Source: Mayfieldus sp038317345 (GTDB taxonomy: Bacteria > Actinomycetota > Thermoleophilia > Solirubrobacterales > 70-9). Taken from it: a DNA stretch of 13,801 nt. Position 1 is the first letter of the stretch. Each line of letters begins with the position of its first letter. Under the pieces are notes generated by a model that was not told the origin of the DNA, made no database searches, and worked only from the letters and a program-made list of their open reading frames with translations. The position numbers and the translations under genes are program-made. The stretch covers positions 1 to 13,801 of the forward strand of contig JBBQBH010000065.1 in the NCBI GenBank assembly GCA_038317345.1, given 5' to 3'. Positions 9,165 through 13,801 of this stretch are shown here, piece by piece.

Positions 9165-10746
9165 GTGCTTGTGCCCCCAACGCCACGGCGACGAGTTGCC
9201 AATTGGCGCCTGCCGGTCGCGGTGTTCGGCATGCTTCTCTGTTTGCCGGCAGCGCCGGCCCTCGGGCGCAGTGCGTATGTCGCCCTCGCTGGCTCTAGCG
9301 CCGTCGCGGTGATCGACACCGCGACCAACCAGACGGTCGGGGCGCCGATCGCGGTTGGCACGCAGCCCGTGGCCGTCGCGATCACTCCGGACGGCAAGCG
9401 CGCCTATGTCAACAACAGCCTCTCCAACGACGTCTCGGTGATCGACATCGCGACCAACCAGACGGTCGGGGGGCCGATCCTGGTTGGCTCGAGTCCGTTC
9501 TTCGGCATCGCGATCACGCCCGACGGCGCCCGCGCCTACGTGGTCAACAACCTCTCAAACGACGTCTCGGTGATCGACACCGCGACCAACCAGACGGTCG
9601 GGGCTCCGATCGCGGTTGGCACAGGCGCCGGGGCCATCGCGATCACCCCCGACGGCAAGCGCGCCTATGTCACCAACCACGACTCCAACGACATCTCGGT
9701 GATCGACACCGCGACCAACCAGACGGTCGGGGCGCCGATCCCGGCGGGCTCCGGCCCGGGGGGCCATTGCTATCACCCCCGACGGCAAGCGTGCCTATGT
9801 GGCCGGCAACACCTCCAACGCCGTCTCGGTACTCGACACCGCGACCAACCAGACTGTCGGGGCGCCGATTCCCGTCGGTACGGCCCCGATTGGCGTCGCG
9901 ATCACCGCCGACGGCAAGCGCGCCTATGTCGCTAATCAAGGTTCAAACGACGTGTCGGTGATCGACACCGCGACCAACCAGACGGTCGGGGGGCCGATCC
10001 CGGTTGGCTCGAGCCCGTTCTTCGTCGCAGTAACCCCCGACACTCGCTGGGCCTACGTCCCCAATCCCGGCTCCAACGACATCTCGGTGATCGACGCGGC
10101 AAACCAGACGATCGGGACGACGATCCCGATCGCCGCAAACCCGGCAGGTCCGGCGGTGGTCCCCGACCAGCCGCCGCATGCGGCCTTTAGCAATCCGTCG
10201 GCGCTGATCGGCGCGAAGGTGGAGTTCACAGCAGCTAAGTCCTCCGACCCCGACGGCCAAGTCGCCCGCTATGCGTGGGACTTCGGCGATGGTAAAAGCG
10301 CGCAGAGCGCCAGCCCAAAGGTGTCTCATACGTTCAAAAAGCGCGGCCGCTTCCACGTCAAGCTGACGCTCACCGACAACGAGGGCTGCTCAACCAGCCT
10401 CATCTACACGGGCCAGACCGCCTACTGCAACGGCTCTGCGGTTGCCACTTTCACCAGGACGGTCAAGGTCGGGTTTCCCAGGATTCGCCTCAAGTGCCCG
10501 AAGGAAGCGAGGGGAGTTTGCAGGCTCAGCGCCCGCGCGGTGAGCAAACGCAAGCACGGAAAGATCGAGTCAGGGGTCGCGAGGGCGAAGGTCAAGCCCG
10601 GCAAGTCGAAGGTCGTCGCACTCAAGGTCAAGAAGGCCTTCCAGGCAAAGCTGGGGCGGGTCAAGCACGTGCTGACGCGCCAGAGGGTTCGGGTGCACGA
10701 CAATCCGCGCACCCGCTATCAGCGCCTGCGGCTGAAGCACCCCTAA
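9165..10746 (+). CDS. Exported YVTN beta-propeller/PKD protein, frameshifted at a G6 run
   Basis: About 526 residues once one extra base is discounted. The GTG start gives a signal peptide: basic PRRRVANWR, hydrophobic LPVAVFGMLLCLPAA, probable cleavage near ALG (about residue 35). Then come seven YVTN-type repeats of about 43 residues (pattern YVxNxxSNDVSVIDTATNQT, then VGxPIxVG and AITPDGKRA), enough for a closed seven-bladed propeller, up to about 330. A PKD domain follows (about 335-425, with YAWDFGDGK and VSHTFKKRGRFHVKLTLTD), then a Lys/Arg-rich tail with paired cysteines and no LPXTG or membrane anchor. It is likely secreted or wall-associated; such proteins usually mediate binding, but the partner is unknown. 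Blade 4 reads out of frame at GGGGGG 9758-9763: taking five Gs restores PGAIAITPDGKRAYV. As written, translation is truncated near 9935, unless this is a sequencing error. Confidence 0.85.
9288..10140 (+). repeat. Seven tandem ~129-bp in-frame repeats encoding propeller blades
   Basis: The marker GCGACCAACCAGAC recurs at 9321, 9450, 9582, 9711, 9841 and 9970, with a diverged copy at about 10096. The intervals are 129, 132, 129, 130, 129 and about 126 bases. The 132 reflects one extra codon in blade 2; the 130 is the only interval that is not a multiple of three and contains the G6 run. Several copies are identical over more than 30 bases, so the array expanded recently or is kept uniform by gene conversion. 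Confidence 0.9.
9758..9763 (+). other. G6 homopolymer carrying a one-base insertion
   Basis: Six Gs where the neighbouring repeats predict five (CCG-GGG-GCC-ATT). Coding passes from the frame starting at 9165 to the frame one base later exactly here. Confidence 0.85.
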
Positions 10747-10759
10747 CTGCATATCGGTC

Positions 10760-11956
10760 TCAGGACGGCTCCGGCAGAGGCTCGCCGACGAAACTGAACG
10801 TCAGCGCGGCACAGGCGAGTGCCGCCACCGAGGCCACATAGAAGGCGGCGCTGTAGCCACCCAGCGCCGCCGCCCCTCCGACCAGCGGCGAGCCGACCAG
10901 CATGCCGAGGTCGAAGTTTGCGGTGAAGGTCCCCATCGCGGCGCCGCGTCGCTCGGGCACCACCCGGTTGACGGCGAGCAGCGAGAGCGAGGGAAAAAGA
11001 AGCGAGAAGGCGGCGCCCATCGCCATTGCCCCCACGATCACGACCGGCAATGTGTCCGCGGCGCCGATCAGCAGCAGCCCGAGCGATTCGACGAGGGCGG
11101 CGCCGAACGCGCAGCGGGCGGCGCCGATGCGGTCGGGAAGGTGCCCGCCGAGGAGTCGGGTCGCGACCACGGTCCCGGCAAAGACGCTGAAGACCTCGGG
11201 CCCGTGGCCGATCCCACGCTGATCGAGACTGAGGACGACAAAGGCCGCGACGGCGGCGTAGCCGATTACGCCGAGCGCGAAGGTCAGCCCTGGACCAAGC
11301 GCTTCGCGGGAGATCAGCGGGCCGCGGGCCGACTCGCCCCCAGGGGCGACGCCCTCGGGAAGCCTCGCTGCGATCAGTGCGGCAAGCGCAGGCGCCGCGA
11401 CCGCGAAGGCCCAGACGAGGTTGTAGCCGCCGGCGCGCAGGAGCAGATCGCCCATCAGCGGGCCGAGGGTGAGGCCGGTCCAGATCGCCAGGCCGTAGAG
11501 GCCGATCATCCGCCCGCGCCGATCTTCGGGGGCCATGTCGATGACCCATGCCGCGCCGGCGGTGAACACCGTTCCCTCACCGGCGCCGACGAACAGGCGC
11601 GAGACGATCAAGCCGGGGATGCTGGCGGGGAGGAAGAGCAATACCCCGGCGATCACCGCCAGGATGGCGCCGATGATCACGGTCACCCGCCGGCCGCGCC
11701 GGTCGGCGAAATTGCCCGCGATCGGACGGCAGAAGATGCCGGTGACGGCGAATGCCCCGGTGACGATCCCAACCTCGAGATCGGAGCCGTTGAGCTCGTG
11801 GCTGACGAAGCGGGGCAGGACCGGCAGGGTGGCGCCGATCGCGAGCAGCCCCAGATTGGTGACTACGAAGATGCCGGCGAACGCCGCCCAGCCCGGGCCC
11901 AGGACGCGCTCGAGGTGACCGCGAACTCGGCCGCCCCTCTGCTCGGCGGTGCTCAC
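10760..11956 (-). CDS. MFS permease
   Basis: A 398-residue major facilitator superfamily transporter with about 12 predicted membrane helices. Seen: a cytoplasmic N-terminus (MSTAEQRGGRVRG), TM1 at about 22-46, and a textbook motif A, GNFADRRGRR (81-90), in the TM2-TM3 loop. A helix with RLFVGAGEGTVFTAGAAWVID resembles motif B, and a degenerate motif A copy, GGHLPDRIGA, sits at the matching place in the second half. The carboxylic-acid or drug substrate cannot be read from the sequence. The GTG start overlaps the stop of the acyl-CoA synthetase gene by four bases (GTGA), the arrangement typical of coupled translation, so the permease may import the acid that the synthetase activates or export a product of it (inference). 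It converges with the propeller gene, 13 bases away, with no clear terminator between. Confidence 0.92.
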   Translation of the reverse strand: MSTAEQRGGRVRGHLERVLGPGWAAFAGIFVVTNLGLLAIGATLPVLPRFVSHELNGSDLEVGIVTGAFAVTGIFCRPIAGNFADRRGRRVTVIIGAILAVIAGVLLFLPASIPGLIVSRLFVGAGEGTVFTAGAAWVIDMAPEDRRGRMIGLYGLAIWTGLTLGPLMGDLLLRAGGYNLVWAFAVAAPALAALIAARLPEGVAPGGESARGPLISREALGPGLTFALGVIGYAAVAAFVVLSLDQRGIGHGPEVFSVFAGTVVATRLLGGHLPDRIGAARCAFGAALVESLGLLLIGAADTLPVVIVGAMAMGAAFSLLFPSLSLLAVNRVVPERRGAAMGTFTANFDLGMLVGSPLVGGAAALGGYSAAFYVASVAALACAALTFSFVGEPLPEPS

Positions 11957-13470
11957 CGTCCTCGAAGCTCGGCGCGCTTGATCTTGCCGCTCGGCGTCTT
12001 CGGCAGCTCTTCGGCGAACTCGACGATGCGGGGGAACTTGTAGGGCGCCGTGGTGCGCTTGCAGTGCTCCTGCAGCTCCTGGGCAAGCTGCTCGGAGGGC
12101 TCGGCATCGCGCAGCACGACGATCGCCCGCACCACCGCGCCGCGCTCGGGATCGGGGGCCGAGACAGCCGCCGCCTCAGCCACCGCGGGATGGGCGACGA
12201 GCGCGGATTCGACCTCGAAGGGGCCTATTCGGTAGCCGGAGGAGAGGATCAGGTCGTCGCTTCGGCCCTCGAAGTACAAAAAGCGGTCCTCGTCGGCGCG
12301 AACCAGGTCCCCGGTCTGCCACCAATCGCCGTCGAAGGGCTCGCCGTCGAGATAGCGCGCGAAGAAGGTCGGGCATGAGGACGGCTGCAGCTGCAGCTCG
12401 CCAGCCTCTCCCGCCTCCTGGGCTCCGCTTCCGGGGGCGACGGGGGACACCCTGACTTCGAACCCGGGCAACGGCTTGCCCATCGACCCCGGGCGGACTG
12501 GCTCGCCGGCGCGCATCCCGGTCACCTGACCGGTCTCGGTCTGCCCGTAGCCATCGTGGATCTCGAGCCCGGTGGAGTCGCGAAAGGTGGTGATGATCTC
12601 CGGATTGAGCGGCTCCCCGGCCGAGACCAGCTGGCGCAGCGATTCGATCGGCCGAAGCTGCGTGCGCTTGGCCAGCATCCGATACTCGGTTGGCGCCTGA
12701 CAGAGCACGTTCACGCCCAGCTCCTCGCAAAGGCGCAGCCTCTCCTCGGGGTCGAAGCGGGCATCTTGGATCACCGCCGTGGCCCCCATCAGCCAGGGGG
12801 CGACGAAGACGTTGCGGGCCGACTTCGACCAGCCGGTCGCGGTCGTGCACCAAGCGACCTCGCCATTGCGAGCGCCGAACCAGTGCTCGGCTTGCACCCG
12901 CTGGCCGTTCAGGTAGCCCTGGGTGTGCAGGACTCCGCGGGGCTCGCCCGTTGTCCCCGAGGTGAAGACGATCAGCGCGCCTTCGCTGGGGTCGAGGTCG
13001 GCCGGCTCGACCGGCGTCTGCTGGGGACGGTCCTCGTCCATGGCCTCGTGGACCTCGGCGAGGGTCATCGTTTCGATCCCGTCCGGCAGCTCCGCCAGCA
13101 GCTCGTCCTCGCCGACCGCGAGCGACGGGCTGGCGACGCTGGCGCGCAGCTCCAAATCGTTGCGGCGCAGCTGGGTGTTGCAGGGCAGCGCGATCGCGCC
13201 CATGCGCCAGCAGGCGAGCATCGCCAGCACCCACTCGATCCGGTTGCCGATCAGGATCATCACGGCGTCGCCGCGGCGCACGCCCCGCGCCGCGAAGGCG
13301 CCGGATAGCCCGGCACTGATCGCGATCAGCTCGCCGAAATGCCACACCCTCAGCTCGCCCTCGCGATCGAGCGCGATCACCGCTCTGGCCGAGGCCGGGA
13401 AGCCCTCCAGCACTTCTTCGATGAAGTTCACGGCGCCGAAGTTTGCCGCAGGCGACCGTGAGCAGGCCAT
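11953..13470 (-). CDS. AMP-forming acyl-CoA synthetase (medium-chain/ACSM-like)
   Basis: A 505-residue member of the ANL adenylate-forming superfamily, joining a carboxylic acid to coenzyme A through an acyl-AMP. Seen in order: IVFTSGTTGEPRG, the P-loop A3 motif (167-179); ATGWSKSARNVFVAPWLMGA (211-230), like the DTGWAKS region of medium-chain enzymes; YGQTETG, A5 (308-314); TGDLVRADEDRFLYFEGRSDD, A7-A8 (386-406), with the hinge region SGYRIGPFEVE; and PKTPSGKIKR, A10 (490-499), with catalytic K496. All core motifs are intact, so it should be active. ACSM-type enzymes act on medium-chain, benzoate-like or short branched acids; the actual substrate is unknown. The frame stays open to 13719, but the family resemblance begins near residue 16, so the ATG at 13470 (or a GTG at 13431) is preferred; neither has a good ribosome-binding site. 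Confidence 0.9.
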   Translation of the reverse strand: MACSRSPAANFGAVNFIEEVLEGFPASARAVIALDREGELRVWHFGELIAISAGLSGAFAARGVRRGDAVMILIGNRIEWVLAMLACWRMGAIALPCNTQLRRNDLELRASVASPSLAVGEDELLAELPDGIETMTLAEVHEAMDEDRPQQTPVEPADLDPSEGALIVFTSGTTGEPRGVLHTQGYLNGQRVQAEHWFGARNGEVAWCTTATGWSKSARNVFVAPWLMGATAVIQDARFDPEERLRLCEELGVNVLCQAPTEYRMLAKRTQLRPIESLRQLVSAGEPLNPEIITTFRDSTGLEIHDGYGQTETGQVTGMRAGEPVRPGSMGKPLPGFEVRVSPVAPGSGAQEAGEAGELQLQPSSCPTFFARYLDGEPFDGDWWQTGDLVRADEDRFLYFEGRSDDLILSSGYRIGPFEVESALVAHPAVAEAAAVSAPDPERGAVVRAIVVLRDAEPSEQLAQELQEHCKRTTAPYKFPRIVEFAEELPKTPSGKIKRAELRGR

Positions 13471-13512
13471 CAACTGCGACGAAGGTGAGAATTGCCTGGT
13501 AGAACTGGCCAC

Positions 13513-13801
13513 GTGTTGAGGAGAGGCGCGGTTCTCGAAAACCGGTGGCGGCTGCGTTCGGTCCAGGGTTGGATGGCACTGGGCTGCGGGCTGCTGGTCT
13601 TGTTCTTGATCACCGCGGGGCGTGCGGACGCAGCGTCGTTCGACGCGCACGGCAGCGTCAAGCAGGTCTACGTGACCGGTCTCGGCCCGGGCGCGCAGAT
13701 GTCGCTGCTCAATCGCCACGGCCGCACGGTTGCCACCCAGCGAGCCGACTCGCTGGGCGGCCTTCTGTTTCGCGACGTTAAGCCGGGGGGTGGATATCGC
13801 G
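13513..13801 (+). CDS. N-terminus of an exported protein, probably a CocE/S15-type hydrolase (cut by the window edge)
   Basis: An open frame runs off the right edge. From the ATG at 13573 it reads as a clean signal peptide: MALGCGLLVLFLITAGRADA, cleavage probably before or after the next Ala, then SFDAHGSVKQVYVTGLGPGA and SLLNRHGRTVATQRADSLGG followed by LLFRDVKPGGGYR. An in-frame GTG at 13513 would add 20 basic residues. The mature start looks like a small beta-sandwich; I recall such N-termini on CocE/NonD-family (peptidase S15) secreted hydrolases of Thermoleophilia, but the catalytic part is outside the window, so the enzyme class is an inference. Divergent from the acyl-CoA synthetase, with about 42 bases between if the GTG is used. 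Confidence 0.6.
   Translation, partial: MLRRGAVLENRWRLRSVQGWMALGCGLLVLFLITAGRADAASFDAHGSVKQVYVTGLGPGAQMSLLNRHGRTVATQRADSLGGLLFRDVKPGGGYR

Noticed and set aside
9288..10140. CRISPR-like periodic repeat
   Set aside because: The period is 129 bases, in frame, with no unique spacers. It encodes propeller blades.
10747..10759. Terminator between the convergent propeller and permease genes
   Set aside because: Only 13 bases, with no inverted repeat or T-run visible.
11141..12043. 300-codon plus-strand frame opposite the permease
   Set aside because: Lies antisense to the MFS and ligase genes and reads as charged low-complexity protein without a domain.
12176..13579. 467-codon minus-strand frame in another phase of the acyl-CoA synthetase
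   Set aside because: Out-of-frame, Arg-rich shadow of the synthetase.
13471..13719. 83-codon N-terminal extension of the acyl-CoA synthetase
   Set aside because: It would run over the signal-peptide region of the divergent exported protein, and the extension does not look like part of the ANL fold.

Overview
The window is a GC-rich stretch of bacterial chromosome with dense, short-spaced genes. The gene families suggest a high-GC actinobacterium, probably of the class Thermoleophilia (Solirubrobacterales or Gaiellales type). The pointers are a GlnA2-like glutamine synthetase, a YVTN-propeller/PKD secreted protein with a basic Cys-containing tail, a secreted protein whose N-terminus recalls CocE/S15 hydrolases of that class, and TAnnnT -10 boxes almost directly on start codons. 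This placement is inferred from recalled family resemblance, not from a search. No rRNA, tRNA, CRISPR array, insertion sequence or phage gene was seen, and no gap longer than 300 bases lacks a gene or gene remnant.

Layout. 1-1278: glutamine synthetase, cut by the left edge. 1288-1336: small hairpin plus a 10-codon ORF. 1349-2017: PhzF-like isomerase. 2014-4537, minus strand: two-gene unit of a YyaL/DUF255 thioredoxin-fold protein followed by an overlapping SnoaL-like protein. 4606-6798: PAS-PAS-GGDEF-EAL cyclic-di-GMP enzyme, divergent from the YyaL unit and probably leaderless. 6835-7671: two decayed genes, a collapsed tandem-ACT gene and a hypothetical gene with three frameshifts. 7678-9069, minus: class III (HemL-like) PLP aminotransferase. 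9165-10746: exported seven-bladed YVTN propeller plus PKD protein, split by one extra G. 10760-13470, minus: acyl-CoA synthetase and MFS permease sharing a GTGA stop/start. 13513 to the edge: start of an exported protein.

How the genes relate. Most are housekeeping or accessory metabolism and do not form one pathway. The clearest functional pairs are the acyl-CoA synthetase with its permease (carboxylate transport and activation) and YyaL with the SnoaL-like protein. The GGDEF/EAL protein is the main signalling gene and appears to have both synthase and phosphodiesterase sites. I do not see an undescribed defence or biosynthetic system. The most informative oddities are the cluster of indels at 6.9-9.8 kb, the collapse of a two-repeat ACT gene, the near-identical propeller repeats and the paired leaderless promoters.
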